Below are positions 1 to 10,583 of a stretch of DNA of 64,000 nt, piece by piece. The DNA comes from Norana najaformis (taxonomy: Eukaryota > Annelida > Clitellata > Crassiclitellata > Hormogastridae). A program made the position numbers and the translations under genes. The stretch covers positions 18,498,049 to 18,562,048 of the forward strand of contig OZ029914.1 of the NCBI GenBank assembly GCA_964023275.1, given 5' to 3'. The notes below the pieces were generated by a model, which made no database searches, was not told the origin of the DNA, and saw only the letters and a program-made list of their open reading frames with translations. Within the stretch, counting starts at the first letter, position 1. Every line of letters starts with the position of its first letter.

Positions 1-160
1 AGATAATGATCTTGACTGGGAGCCAGTGCAGAATTCCTCACATATATTTTGAAACATAGGCTGGCCATATTTCAGGCGGCACAGTCGAAGTCCGACTGTA
101 ACTGGTATATCGGGAACTTCCTCCGCTTCGAGAGGACGGCATTACAGTAGTCCAACGCCT

Positions 161-589
161 AAAGGTGAAAGGTCAAAAGGGCGACACGGGTCAAAGCAGT
201 GTCTAACGATAGACACCATATAAATAGATGCACATAGTATATATATATCTTTAACGCACATATATATGTCAATGTATCAAGACACGAGCCACTATCTTCG
301 TCGTCATCATCGTCGTCGTCGTCATCATCATCATCATCTGATCTGACTCAGCTGGTTAAAGCTGAACATGTAGAGAGAAAGGTGAAAGGTCAAAAGGGTG
401 ACACGGGTCAAAGCAGTGTCTAACGATAGACACCATATAAATAGATGCACATAGTATATATATATATATCTTTAACGCACATATATATGTCAATGTATCA
501 AGACACGAGCCACTATCTTCGTCGTCATCATCGTCGTCGTCATCATCATCATCATCATCTGATCTGTTAAAGCTGAACATGTAGAGAGA
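161..589. repeat. Tandem duplication, two units of about 215 bp
   Basis: Unit 1 (161-377) and unit 2 (378-589) both begin AAAGGTGAAAGGTCAAAAGG and end with GAACATGTAGAGAGA. They share a TATATA tract and a TCG/TCA trinucleotide tract. Differences are mostly repeat-tract lengths. A third, diverged relative is at about 2600-2830. An apparent short ORF with 13 Asp across it is only the trinucleotide tract. Confidence 0.9.
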
Positions 590-2599
590 AAGCTGACTTC
601 GTCCATCACAGAAAATCGCTGTTCAGTTATATATTAAGATCTTGGATAATATGTTCTGGTGTCCATCCAGGGAATACCGCCGCTATCACCACCACTGTCC
701 CTCGTTATTCGTGATTGGCCATAAAGCCTGCGTTTTCTCCGAATTCAGTCCGAGCCAATTTTAAAACAATGTCTCCGCGGCTGAAGTTTCGTGACAAAGA
801 CCCTTGTGTTAAACACACTATCCAGCTTATCGATTGGATGGCATGCCACTGCGAGCACAGCTGAACATTGTCGGCACATTGATGAATCTTGCAGAATCTG
901 TCTTGTCCGATAGATTCACGCAATCTAAATCTTAATCAGTGAGGATGCGCCATGTGGTCGTTCGCTGAACATTTATCTTCTGTCTGTCGATGGCGCTTCG
1001 TAGGCAGGGAATCAGTGTATTTGTGGAGAAGGAGAAAGAGCCAGATATCTTCTCAAAAGGTTGACAGGATTTGTACACCTAAGGGTATCCGTATACATAG
1101 GCCTACACAGAAAGTGTATAATGGCGGCTCTTATACGGGAAATGGTAGCTATTGAAATCAGTTTACAGGAAGCTATAAATATCATGTATTCATCTTAAAC
1201 TATAAAGCGATCCTCTAAAATTATGCGGTCAAAAAGCTACACGACATAAAATAACTGTACACATAAAAGTGCTACCAATACATGAGATCTTTGTATACAA
1301 TTTGCCTGCCATAAATAAAAGCTTTTGCCCTTTGTTCTATTTTAAGAGTCTATTAAAACGAAGTGAAATGCCCCCCAGAGCTAACTCGACCGTCAACAAC
1401 CGCGTACGATCCACGTCCTATGCTTCATCCATATGTGGACCATAGCCATACTTCAAGAGACAAAAGAATTGTAGAGGATTGCATAAGAAGGTCAACATCA
1501 AAGTAACGCTAAGACGTCAAGCGGACATAGCACAGACTTATGGCGACATGATCAAATGACAGTTGACAACAACAACAACAACAACAACAACAAAAACAAC
1601 ATCAAAATAGCAACGACAACATGGCCATCGATCAATGCTCCTCCCTAAGCACCTCGCAGTCAATCGACCTGTCTTCGTATGCGTATGTAGCTTCGATGTA
1701 CACAAGAACGCCCTTACATATGACTATCTTGGCACATATATCCTGATAGGACGTATATGCCAGTAAAACGTGGAGGTCAGACGAAGTTCAAGAAGCTCAG
1801 GAGGCTGGCTCTTTCTTCGGACTGAGTTACAATTAATGCCATAGTTTGTTAAGGATCAGATTAAAGGTAGGGTCCATTTAAAGTTCTCGGGCAATCGAGA
1901 AGGAGGGCTGCAGGTTCCAGATGAAGCAATTTAAAAACATTCATCGAGAAGTTCCTTCCTTCCTTTCTTTTTTCCTTCCTTCCTTCCTTTTCCTTCCTTC
2001 TTTTCTTCTTTCCTTCCTTCCTTTCTTCTTTTCTTCCTTCCTTCCTTCCGTCTTTCTTTTCTTCCTTCCTTCCTTTCTTCCTTCCGTCTTTCTTTCCTTC
2101 CTTCCTTCCTTCCTTATTTCCTTCATTAATTCATGCATCGTTAATTTTGATTACGATTTCACTTGAAGCGACCATCGATTGATGCCCTGAGCATTATTTT
2201 AGCGGCGTTATAGAAGTCATTATATTAGAAAGATTAGGCCAGAATAGCATCTGTATGGTATCCATTCATCATTTCTACACAGAGGCTGTCAAGCAGTCGG
2301 TCGTTGCTGAGGCTCTGGCACAGTCTGTAGCATCGAACGCATTCGTGCAAGTTCTCACTAAGCTTGTATCGTACAGATGTACATAAATTGGTCGTACACT
2401 CGGCGTACATTATAGGAATAAATGCGCATGGAATGCTTGCTTGTATATATACTTGTCAGAGTCTCAAGTGACTGTGGCTTTTCTTGTCTCTGTTTCATCC
2501 GTAGTTCTAGAACGACATTTATAGAGCGCCCGCCCGCAGTAGGTAAGTTGATATGTTGAGTCGTAAAACGCACAGTAAACAGCTCTCTACACATTCTTC
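590..2599. other. No gene seen; (CAA)n, (TTCC)n and a LINE-tail scrap
   Basis: No supportable exon on either strand. It holds (CAA)n at about 1566-1600, a TTCC/TTTC tract at 1951-2125, and at 2165-2232 a piece resembling the tail of LINE family B (GCGACCATCGATTGATGCC). Confidence 0.5.
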
Positions 2600-2830
<231 letters not shown>

Positions 2831-2993
2831 ATCATCTTCTTCTTCTTCTTCTTATTCTCCTTCTCCTCTCCTCCTTCTCCTTGTTCTTCTCCTCTCCCTC
2901 TCCCTCCTCCTTGTCCTTCTCCTTCTCCTCCTTCTTCTCGTGGTCATCTGTTTCAGCTGTGTTATAGCGTATGTGCGTCGTGATTCATTCTAG

Positions 2994-3197
2994 ATCCTAA
3001 CGAAGGACTCGGTGACGGTGGCTGTTGATGCTGTCGTGTACTACCGCATCTCGAACCCAATGATCTCCGTCATAAACGTCGAGAACGCCGCTCGGTCGAC
3101 GCAGCTGCTCGCTCAGACGACGCTCCGAAACATCCTCGGCACGAAGACACTCAGCGAGATACTCACCGACAGAGAGTCCATCAGCGCCATGATGCAG
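2994..3197 (+). CDS. STOM: Stomatin exon: central SPFH domain
   Basis: This exon of 68 codons is in phase 0 at both ends. The acceptor is ttctag before ATC CTA ACG AAG, and the donor is ATGCAG followed by gtctcg. It encodes [20 protein letters not shown] through [13 protein letters not shown], the core SPFH strands and the helix that follows. The downstream intron opens into a GAAA/GGAA purine-rich microsatellite. Confidence 0.93.
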
Positions 3198-6100
3198 GTC
3201 TCGGCAAACCTCTTACATAAGACGCAGCCAAGGAACGAACGAATGAAGGAGGGCGGGACGAAGAAACGACTGAAACAACGAAGGATTAAGGAAGGTGGAA
3301 GGAAGAAAGAAAGAAAGAAAGAAAGGAAGGAAGAACGGAATGATGGAGTGAACGATGGATAGATGAAGAAAGGAAGGATGAAATAAAAGAGCGAAGAAAG
3401 TAATAAAGGAATAAAGAAAGGAAGGAACGAAAGAAGTAAGGAAGAAAGAAATGGAAGGAAGGTGGAGCACTAAAAGGGGGTAAAAATAGAGAGCAGGGAA
3501 TAAGGCAGATGCAACTGATTAGAAATTTGTAAGATAAAAAATTGCAAATCTGGCAAATAAAAAAATAATGTAAAGAATAGAAAAAAGGCGATGACAAAAG
3601 GAATATAACAACAGAACGGGAAAAGAGAGGAAAGAAAATCAGTCACTCGTTGAGCAAAATTTTAAAATCAATTTACTTGTTCTATTCAAATCAAATTCAA
3701 TTACAGTATCTCAATTAAGGTAATTAGCATAGCGTACAATATGAGTGTAGAATGCGACAGAATTGAATACGATCGAACATGTTGAGATTAAGTAAGATAG
3801 GATGGGATGGGACGAAATGAGATGGAGTAGGGTACGTTATGGTACTTATTGTACAGTAGAGTAACATAGGGTAAGGTAGGATTTGCTAGATGTGGTAGGG
3901 TGGTGAAATATGTATGCATACCATATAGACCTACAAATTGTAGTTTCCTGTCCGATTTTACCTGAGGCATGTGTCTTAAGTGCATAGTGTCAGTGGAAGT
4001 GAAAGGCAAAAATTTGGTGAATCGCAGGTTGTGATTTCCTTTAACCATAAATATTGAACGGATTATGTGATCGTAGACAGCATCAGTGCTGTTTTCAGGG
4101 GATGGTATTCGCGATAGGTTGATTGGAAGGACAGAACAGGAAGTCACAAGACAGGCAACAGCTGAGCCTCTTATAGCCACGACCCTATCTAGAACGATGG
4201 ACATGAAGTTCTGTGTAGAAATGACAGAGTGATTAGATAAATCTTCTTGAGAAGGAGATAGACTAAAACTCTTCTAGAGATAGCCATGGCTTCTTGAGAA
4301 GGGGATAGACTAAAACTCTTCTTAAGAGGGGGATAGAGTAAAACTCTTCTTAAGATAGCCATGGCTTCTTGAGAGGGGTTAGACGAAAACTCATCTTGAG
4401 ATAGCCATGGCTTCTTGAGAGGGGGATAGACTAAAGCATGGGCTTAGCAAGAACCAAAGCAATCTTTAGCGACGGAGAGGTGACAATAGAGAATGATGGG
4501 ACCCAAACCATCAAAGCATTCCTTAACTTAAGAAGCGCGGTTGGAATCAGAGCAAAGCAGAGCTCACTGCTTATTGGGGGACGATTAACTGCGAGCAAAA
4601 CTCCTTTGACTTATAATCATGTTTACCTGATGTTGTTTTCTGCTTCGTCAGCATGTCTTAGACGAAGGTACAGATCCCTGGGGTGTTCAAGTGGAACGCG
4701 TCGAAATGTAAGTCACTTAATACAAGAAATACTCCTACTCCTACTTCAACTACAGCTACAACAACAACAACAACAACTACTACTACTGCTATTACTAATA
4801 TTATTACTACTACTACTACTACTTCTACTACTAGTACTACTACTACCACTACTACTACTACTACTACTACTAATAATAATAATAATAATAATAAATTCAA
4901 TATATAATTATGTAATAATAATCAAAATAATGCGGTAGAATAATTCATAATAAATTAATAATCACCATAAATATTTGGGTCCCGAGGAATTTTAAGTCCC
5001 GTAATGATGAAACACCCTATAACATTGAATTAGAGACTGTTTTATATGGCACCAGTAGTCCCAGTCATTGTCCCTCGTTTGTTTTCTCTTCGCTATGCTA
5101 CACCAATTACTAAAGTATTTCTATGCATGGACGACAAAGACGACAATGAATGACAGATGGAATGACAGATGAAAAACACAGACAATTAGACAGACACAAA
5201 TACAAACGAACACACAGAAATACAAACACAGAACCAGACAAATAAATAAAAATAGACAGACAGACAGAGACAGACGCAGACAGACACAGACAAACACAGA
5301 CAGTCACAGAATAGATAAACATTGAAGGCTTAGTAGCAGTCTGAGCTTAGTTACTGTATGTGATGACGGATGTTGCGTTCTCTGTGTTGCTGCTGGCGCT
5401 GCTGCTGCTGATGCAGAAAGGATGTTCGGCTGCCAATTCAGCTGCAACGAGCGATGGCTGCAGAAGCCGAGGCGACGAGGGAAGCCAAAGCAAAGGTACA
5501 AACACTCGACTCAGGTCTTCCGCTCGACATTTCCGCTGTAGAATTCGTTTAGAAATTCTTCCTCTGTAGCTAGGAACCTTTACGTAGGCCTACTGTATGT
5601 CGTTCTACGCGTAACGACCCGTTTTACCAACGCGCGATGTAGGCCTATACCAGCAAATGCGTGCATTCAGAACTAGGGCTGCATTTCTGTCTAAGAATTC
5701 ACTGGACAACAAATTTTTACAAAAGTCATGTTACTGAAATGAAATTAGTCAGTTCTTATCAATTTGTATGTGCTGAACACGAATATGACAGTGAAAATGC
5801 CGAATTGGCTCTAGTTTTTTTGTAATCTGAAATGAAGTAATTTTATATCGCACAATGCATGCCAATAGTGATACACTTACAGTTAATATTTGTAAAAACC
5901 AGGTCATAGACTAGTTCTTAGATTTTTTTGCCTGTCTCTTGTACAGCTGTTCGGGAGCATCTCTGCGGAGTGTCCAGCAGTAGTCAGCCAACATTGTAGT
6001 GGACCATTTTCCCTGGTACCTTTGCTCCATTGTTGCGATATCTTGATGAAAACGTTCGCCATGTTCGTCACTAACCATACCACAGTTGTCAGGGAAGAAA

Positions 6101-8950
6101 TCCAGATGGGAATGAAGGAAATGCATCTTCAGAGACATATTGCAGCGAAATTTCTGGTACTGCTTGAGCATGTCTTCTACTAGTTCCTTGTAGTTTTCTG
6201 CCCTAACATTCCCCAGAAAGTCTGTAGACACTAGACGAAAAGCATTCCATGCTTGTTTCGCATCACCCTCCAGCAAGTTGTTGAAGCGGTCATCTTTGAA
6301 GAGTTCTCTAATCTGAGGACCCACAAAAACAAAAACTCCCTCTTTAATCTTTGCTTCGCTGAGTCGAGGGAATTTTTCATGCAGGTATCGGAAAGCTGGC
6401 GAAGTGCGGTCCATGGCTTTCACGAAGTTCTTCACCAAACCTAGTTTGATGTGAAGGGGTGGTAGTAGGATTTTGTGAGCCTCGACCAGAGCTGGGTGCT
6501 GGATATTCTTCTGTCCAACTGCCATGTTTTGTCTGGGAGTCCATTCCTTCCGCACGTAGTGCAACTCTCTTGCTCGGCTATCCCACTCACACAAGAAACA
6601 CATATATTTTGTATATCCTTGCTGCAGTCCCATTAAAATGGCAACTACCTTCAAATCACCACACAGGTGCCATTTGTACCTGTTATAGTCAATGGAATGC
6701 AGTAGCTGTTTTAGATTATCGTATGTCTCTTTCATGTGGACAGCATGCGCTAATGGAATAGATGGAAGACGGTTTCCATTGTGCAAAAGCACAGCCTTAA
6801 GACTCAGTGTTGAAGAGTCTACAAAGAGTCTCCATTCTTGTGGGTCATGAGTGATCTGTAAGGCATTCATGAGGTCGTCAATATTGGAACAGAATACCAG
6901 ATTACCTTCCTTCATAAAGAAAGGTTCCAACTGCTGATGGCGCTTTCTATATGAAGTAATTGTGACATCTTCTTCTAGAAGATTCCATTGTTGGAGTCTT
7001 GATCCTAGCAATTCTGCCTTGTTTTTGGATAAGTCCAAATCACGAACAAGGTCATTTAGTTCTTCCTGTGTTATTCTGTGTGGGGTTGATGATGCACCAC
7101 AGTGAAAATCGGGATCACTGCACGCTGACGGACCAGGAGAAGAACATGTCGGCTCACCCTTGTCCTCATCAGAGGAATCAAGGAAAATATATTCTGCTGG
7201 AGGTTCTGGAATAGGAAGTCCATCACCATGTGGAACTGGTCTCAATGCTGACGGAATGTTTGGGTAGACTATTGTCGACTTCTTTTGCTTCGTTATTCCA
7301 CTGGAAAGAGGAGGAACCAAGCAGAAGTAACAGTCATCTACGTGGTTGCTTTGCTCTCTCCACACCATGGGAACTGCAAACGGCATTGATGGTCTTTTGC
7401 CATTCAACCACTGTGAAAGCTGTGTTGTACATGTAGCACAGCATATATGCGGGGCCCATGGCTTGTCTTGGTCACCAACCTTGCATTCGAAGTAAGCATG
7501 ATATGCCTTCTTGACTTGATAAGTGATACTTTTCTTCTGGTTGGCAAATGTCACTTCCCCACAAATGTAACAAAAGTTGTCCACAGTATTTACGCACTTC
7601 CGAGGCATTACTGTTCTGTATTGTATCTAAATGGATAAAGTAATAATAGTTTTATAAAACAGTAACTTAAACTGTCTCGCACAAAGTCTGTAATATTGTA
7701 AATGCTCAACCGTTCCGACTCGCTTTATATAGTACACTGCTGACGTCATCTTACGTCAGCAGCCGACTGGCTGTAGTTTTACATTGCATCAGAAAATGAC
7801 GTAATCAACTGTGCATGATGTGTCCATGATGGGATTATGCAATGAGGTGGAATATTACATCATTCTAGACTTATTTAGGATATTGTCGCAGTCCTACTGC
7901 ATAAATTTACATGGTGAAACATAAAAAATGAACTATATGAAATATTTTCAAAACGAGAGCCAATAAAAAAATTTTATGGTTATATTCATGTTCAGCACAC
8001 CAAGATGCTACACATTAGGGCCTTTTCCAGTCAGTAACGATTTCTATGTTGACCAGTGGAATCGACGCACAAATACAGAGGTAGTGTTCACCTATGATCA
8101 CGATACTGAGGAGGATTATTATAGTGTCTTTTTTTAAAATTAGCCTACTATTTAGGGTCATATGGTGGTTTCTAAAGCAGTGCCTGAGCACACGATGAGA
8201 GCCCTGTTAATAAATATATTTTGATCCGGTTTTTAACTGCAGCCACTTCCGCAATTCATGACCTGTTTGTTCCGCTAGTTTTGAAACCCTCGATACCATT
8301 AATTGTCCACGCCTGATGTTCATCGGTGATTTTGGACGCAGTCTATTTCGCATTTCCGAGAATGCGAAAGAAACTAACCAAGTGTTTCAACACTTCTCAC
8401 TAACAATTCAGCTTTTCAACGCCGTTGCTCTTCGAAATACCTTCTCACTTCAAGATCCGGATGAGACGTAGCAGTTCCAGATGTCATTACCAGTCTCTGG
8501 AATTTTTTTCTTTTCGTGAGGTATTACACCAAAACCACCACCGTCACCGCCACCGCCACCGCCACCGCCGCCGCCACCGCCGCCGCCGCCACCGCCGCCG
8601 CCACCGCTACCACAATTAATTGTTTTTACAATGGAGGCGAATGTTGTTGCTGACCTGATTGATCGTAGAACGATGATTTATTCGTGATTGCATCAAAGGC
8701 CATGACCCAGTTAAAAATTAATAGGCCTACAGTACGTAATTAAAAATTTGCGTGCAACGATTCAACGCACGCACTTTTTAATAAATTATTACTAGCTGAC
8801 TGGACTTGGAACTGGTGCCGGATGGATGGGTGAGTGAGACGTGGAGCTGTAGGCACGTATGGACCCCGTCCTCCTCCTCTTCCTCTTCCTCTTCTTCCTC
8901 CTCTTCCTCCTCTTCCTCCTCGTGCTCCCCTTCCTCCTCCTGCTCCTCCC

Positions 8951-8982
<32 letters not shown>

Positions 8983-10047
8983 CCCTCCCCCCCCCCCCCT
9001 CCTCCTCCTCCTCCTCCTCCTCCTCCTCCTCCTCCTCCTAGCGCTGCAGTGTGTTGCGAACGAGACAAAATGTAAGCAATCATCCGTCACTTAGGATTTA
9101 ATTAGACCAACAGCCGTCTCGTCCAACGATCCATGATACGTGCTCCCTCCGGACTTGTTTTGCCGCTTATATCGTTATCGCTCCCTCACCCACATCCCAT
9201 GAACCCACATCCCACGCACCCACCTCACATAGCAGCTTCGGCGATTGGAGAAAATGATCTGTCTCCTCCGCTCCTCCGCTAACAGGGCCTACCGGAAGGA
9301 AGGAAGGAAGGAGCATATAATGTAGATGTTGATGACGATGATGTTGGCGATGATTATGATGATGATAATGATGATCATTAGTGACGACGATGATAATGAA
9401 GATGATGACGATGGTCGATGTAAGCGATTACCAGTTGCTTAAGACTGAATTAGACAACAGACGCATGTTGACGATGACGATGACGATAAGGATGATGACG
9501 ACGATGACAATGAAGACGACAAAGATGATAATGAAGATAATGATGACGATGACGATCATAATGATGACGACGATGATGATGATGATAATATTGATGATGA
9601 TGACGACGATGTGGATGCCGACGACGACGATGATGATGGTGATGATGATGACGAGGGCGATGATGATGATGATGACGACGAGGAGGACGATGATGATAAT
9701 GATGATGATGGTCGTGGACTCGTGTTGATGAAGATGAAGATGATGATGATGATGATGATGCTTTTCAGATAATAGCGGCGGAGGGTGAGTGGAAAGCGTC
9801 TCGTGCCCTCAAAGACGCCGCTGACGTCCTCAACGAATCGTCGTCTGCGCTTCAGCTGCGCTACCTTCAGACTCTTACTCAGATCTCGGCCGAAAAGAAC
9901 TCGACGATCATCTTCCCCCTTCCCGTCGACCTGCTTTCGAGCTTTGCCCCACACCATCGTCGTACCCCGCCTTCCTTGAAAAGCCCCACCACCCCGTCGG
10001 CACCCCAAGGACCGACCAGTGACAACGACGACGATAGCCAAGCGTAG
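2994..10047 (+). CDS. STOM: Stomatin-family (SPFH/band 7) protein, 3' part of gene, four exons joined
   Basis: Exons 2994-3197, 4652-4707, 5417-5495 and 9769-10047 join in frame into 188 residues plus a stop. They match the second half of stomatin/MEC-2/podocin proteins: [104 protein letters not shown] and [11 protein letters not shown]. Stomatins are monotopic membrane proteins with an N-terminal hairpin and an SPFH domain. They oligomerise through the C-terminal coiled coil and regulate ion channels and transporters in cholesterol-rich membrane. The membrane hairpin and start of the SPFH domain are not in the window and must lie upstream of position 1. After VDLL the tail is a private Pro/Ser/Thr-rich and acidic stretch ending DNDDDSQA. 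Introns use GT-AG borders. The last intron (4.27 kb) contains transposon copy A, and copy B starts 86 bp after the stop. STOM is a family-level symbol; orthology among STOM, STOML3 and MEC-2 is not resolved. Confidence 0.9.
3298..3460. repeat. GAAA/GGAA purine-rich microsatellite
   Basis: Degenerate GAAA and GGAA units in the stomatin intron, starting about 100 bp after the donor at 3198. Long ORFs over it on either strand are artefacts of the repeat. Confidence 0.85.
4235..4437. repeat. Degenerate tandem repeat in stomatin intron
   Basis: About four imperfect units built on CTTCTTGAGAAGGGGATAGA, ACTAAAACTCTTCTTAAG and ATAGCCATGG. Confidence 0.8.
4652..4707 (+). CDS. STOM: Stomatin exon: DPWG-VERVE segment
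   Basis: A 56-bp exon between acceptor cttcgtcag and donor gtaagt. It encodes [18 protein letters not shown] plus two bases of an Ile codon completed by the next exon. It matches the conserved stomatin segment LDEATDPWGVKVERVEIKD. Confidence 0.93.
4735..4905. repeat. ACT/ACA/AAT trinucleotide microsatellite
   Basis: Mixed trinucleotide tract starting about 30 bp after the donor of the stomatin exon at 4652-4707. Poly-Leu and poly-Thr ORFs here are artefacts. Confidence 0.85.
5417..5495 (+). CDS. STOM: Stomatin exon: [15 protein letters not shown] segment
   Basis: A 79-bp exon after acceptor gatgcag and before donor gtacaa. It encodes [20 protein letters not shown] and REAKAK, the conserved stomatin helix that starts the coiled-coil region. 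Phase agrees with both neighbouring exons. Confidence 0.93.
5911..7608 (-). CDS. Transposase-like Cys-rich RNase H-fold protein, copy A (565 aa)
   Basis: Intact single-exon ORF from [20 protein letters not shown] to KRQAKKSKN. Residues 5-96 carry paired cysteines (C13/C16, H54, C57/C60, C93/C96) typical of zinc-binding DNA-binding domains. A serine/proline-rich acidic linker follows at about 100-180. A candidate RNase H-like core starts with [20 protein letters not shown] (259-278, D264), continues with [15 protein letters not shown] (D318) and [10 protein letters not shown] (C337/C340), then [18 protein letters not shown], and ends with [20 protein letters not shown] (499-518). D264, D318 and E515 or E518 are my proposed catalytic acids; this is inference. 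From memory, closely similar uncharacterised proteins recur in cnidarians, arthropods and molluscs. ATG 7606-7608 is the first in-frame start after the TATA box at 7724-7729. Confidence 0.85.
   Translation of the reverse strand: MPRKCVNTVDNFCYICGEVTFANQKKSITYQVKKAYHAYFECKVGDQDKPWAPHICCATCTTQLSQWLNGKRPSMPFAVPMVWREQSNHVDDCYFCLVPPLSSGITKQKKSTIVYPNIPSALRPVPHGDGLPIPEPPAEYIFLDSSDEDKGEPTCSSPGPSACSDPDFHCGASSTPHRITQEELNDLVRDLDLSKNKAELLGSRLQQWNLLEEDVTITSYRKRHQQLEPFFMKEGNLVFCSNIDDLMNALQITHDPQEWRLFVDSSTLSLKAVLLHNGNRLPSIPLAHAVHMKETYDNLKQLLHSIDYNRYKWHLCGDLKVVAILMGLQQGYTKYMCFLCEWDSRARELHYVRKEWTPRQNMAVGQKNIQHPALVEAHKILLPPLHIKLGLVKNFVKAMDRTSPAFRYLHEKFPRLSEAKIKEGVFVFVGPQIRELFKDDRFNNLLEGDAKQAWNAFRLVSTDFLGNVRAENYKELVEDMLKQYQKFRCNMSLKMHFLHSHLDFFPDNCGMVSDEHGERFHQDIATMEQRYQGKWSTTMLADYCWTLRRDAPEQLYKRQAKKSKN
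7724..7804 (-). promoter_or_regulatory. Promoter of transposon copy A: CRE-like sites and TATA box
   Basis: Mirror of the copy B promoter: TATAAA (7724-7729 on the - strand), CRE TGACGTCA (7741-7748), a second half-palindrome (7751-7758) and a third site near 7797-7804. Spacing to the ORF start matches copy B. Confidence 0.5.
8538..8612. repeat. (CCG/CCA)n microsatellite
   Basis: Run of CACCGC and CCG units in the stomatin last intron, in the spacer between the two transposon copies. Confidence 0.85.
8866..9040. repeat. (TCC/TTCC)n pyrimidine tract
   Basis: Long one-strand pyrimidine tract with a 12-nt C run near 8986-8999, capable of triplex or slippage. All six frames stay open across it, so the ORFs have no coding meaning. 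Confidence 0.85.
9325..9765. repeat. GAT-rich trinucleotide tract before the stomatin last exon
   Basis: Degenerate GATGAT/GACGAT repeats ending only about 10 bp before the cttttcag acceptor at 9768, where a pyrimidine-rich tract would normally be. Confidence 0.85.
9769..10047 (+). CDS. STOM: Stomatin terminal exon with stop codon
   Basis: Acceptor cttttcag is followed by [20 protein letters not shown] and then [33 protein letters not shown] and a lineage-specific tail of about 34 residues ([20 protein letters not shown], then DNDDDSQA) to TAG at 10045-10047. The residue after AAEGE is Trp where most stomatins have Met. The exon follows about 430 bp of GAT-rich microsatellite and lies in the spacer between the two inverted transposon copies. 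No AATAAA is present between the stop and the transposon at 10134; AATATA at about 10127 is the only near match. Confidence 0.93.
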   Translation: MIAAEGEWKASRALKDAADVLNESSSALQLRYLQTLTQISAEKNSTIIFPLPVDLLSSFAPHHRRTPPSLKSPTTPSAPQGPTSDNDDDSQA

Positions 10048-10387
10048 AGGGTTCGACGCCTGGTTGGCTCAATGCATGAGACTGCAGCTCCCAATAGTCA
10101 TTCCTTACCTTCGCACATATTCCCTTAATATAACACTGGTCAACATAGAAATCGTTACTGACTGGAAAAGGCCCTAATGTGTAGCATCTTGGTGTGCTGA
10201 ACACGAATATAACCATAAAAAATTTTTATTGGCTCTCGTTTTGAAAATATTTCATATAGTTCATTTTTTATGTTTCACCATGTAAATTTATGCAGTAGGA
10301 CTGCGACAATATCCTAAATAAGTCTAGAATGATGTAATATTCCACCTCATTGCATAATCCCATCATGGAAACATCATGCACAGTTGA

Positions 10388-10468
10388 TTACGTCATTTTC
10401 TGATGCAATGTAAAACTACAGCCAGTCGGCTGCTGACGTAAGATGACGTCAGCAGTGTACCATATAAA
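10388..10468 (+). promoter_or_regulatory. Promoter of transposon copy B: CRE-like sites and TATA box
   Basis: TTACGTCA (10388-10395), TGACGTAA (10434-10441) and the full palindromic CRE TGACGTCA (10444-10451) lie just upstream of TATAAA (10463-10468), which is 116 bp before the ATG. This is the layout of a compact RNA polymerase II promoter with CREB/ATF sites. The element would be expected to respond to cAMP or stress signalling if the sites are used; that is inference. Confidence 0.5.
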
Positions 10469-10583
10469 GCGAGTCGGAACGGTTGAGCATTTACAATATT
10501 ACAGACTTTGTGCGAGACAGTTTAAGTTACTGTTTTATAAAACTATTATTACTTTATCCATTTAGATACAATACAGAACAGTA

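Larger units (their letters stand above)
5700..8058 (-). mobile_element. Unclassified DNA transposon, full-length copy A
   Basis: A 2,359-bp element. One end (5700) begins CACTGGACAACA; the other, read inward from 8058, begins CACTGGTCAACA. A second shared block, TGCTGAACACGAATAT with one change at one end, lies about 60-70 bp inside each end, followed by TTGGCTCT. The flanks GAATT (5695-5699) and GAATC (8059-8063) may be an imperfect 5-bp target duplication. Borders were set by alignment with copy B at 10134-12400: homology begins exactly at CACTGG on the ORF's 5' side. It holds one intact ORF on the - strand with its own TATA/CRE promoter. It lies in the last intron of stomatin in antisense orientation. 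The CACTGG start recalls CACTA/Mirage-type elements, but I cannot confirm membership. Confidence 0.85.

Noticed and set aside
356-580. Small - strand ORF with a run of 13 Asp
   Set aside because: The Asp run is a TCA/TCG trinucleotide tract inside a tandem duplication; no start context or similarity.
3780-3900. GGTA/GGGT-rich degenerate stretch that might be telomere-like
   Set aside because: Units are irregular (GATGG, GGTAG, GTAAG) with no fixed period and no TTAGGG array.
4438-4938. 166-codon + strand ORF over the stomatin exon at 4652
   Set aside because: Wrong frame relative to the exon; the second half is a trinucleotide repeat.
6253-7638. Several + strand ORFs of 60-100 codons inside copy A, repeated on the - strand of copy B
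   Set aside because: They are antisense shadows of the conserved transposase-like ORF.
8740-9094. Overlapping ORFs with poly-Arg/Gly, poly-Glu, poly-Ser and poly-Pro
   Set aside because: All come from one TCC-rich microsatellite read in several frames on both strands.
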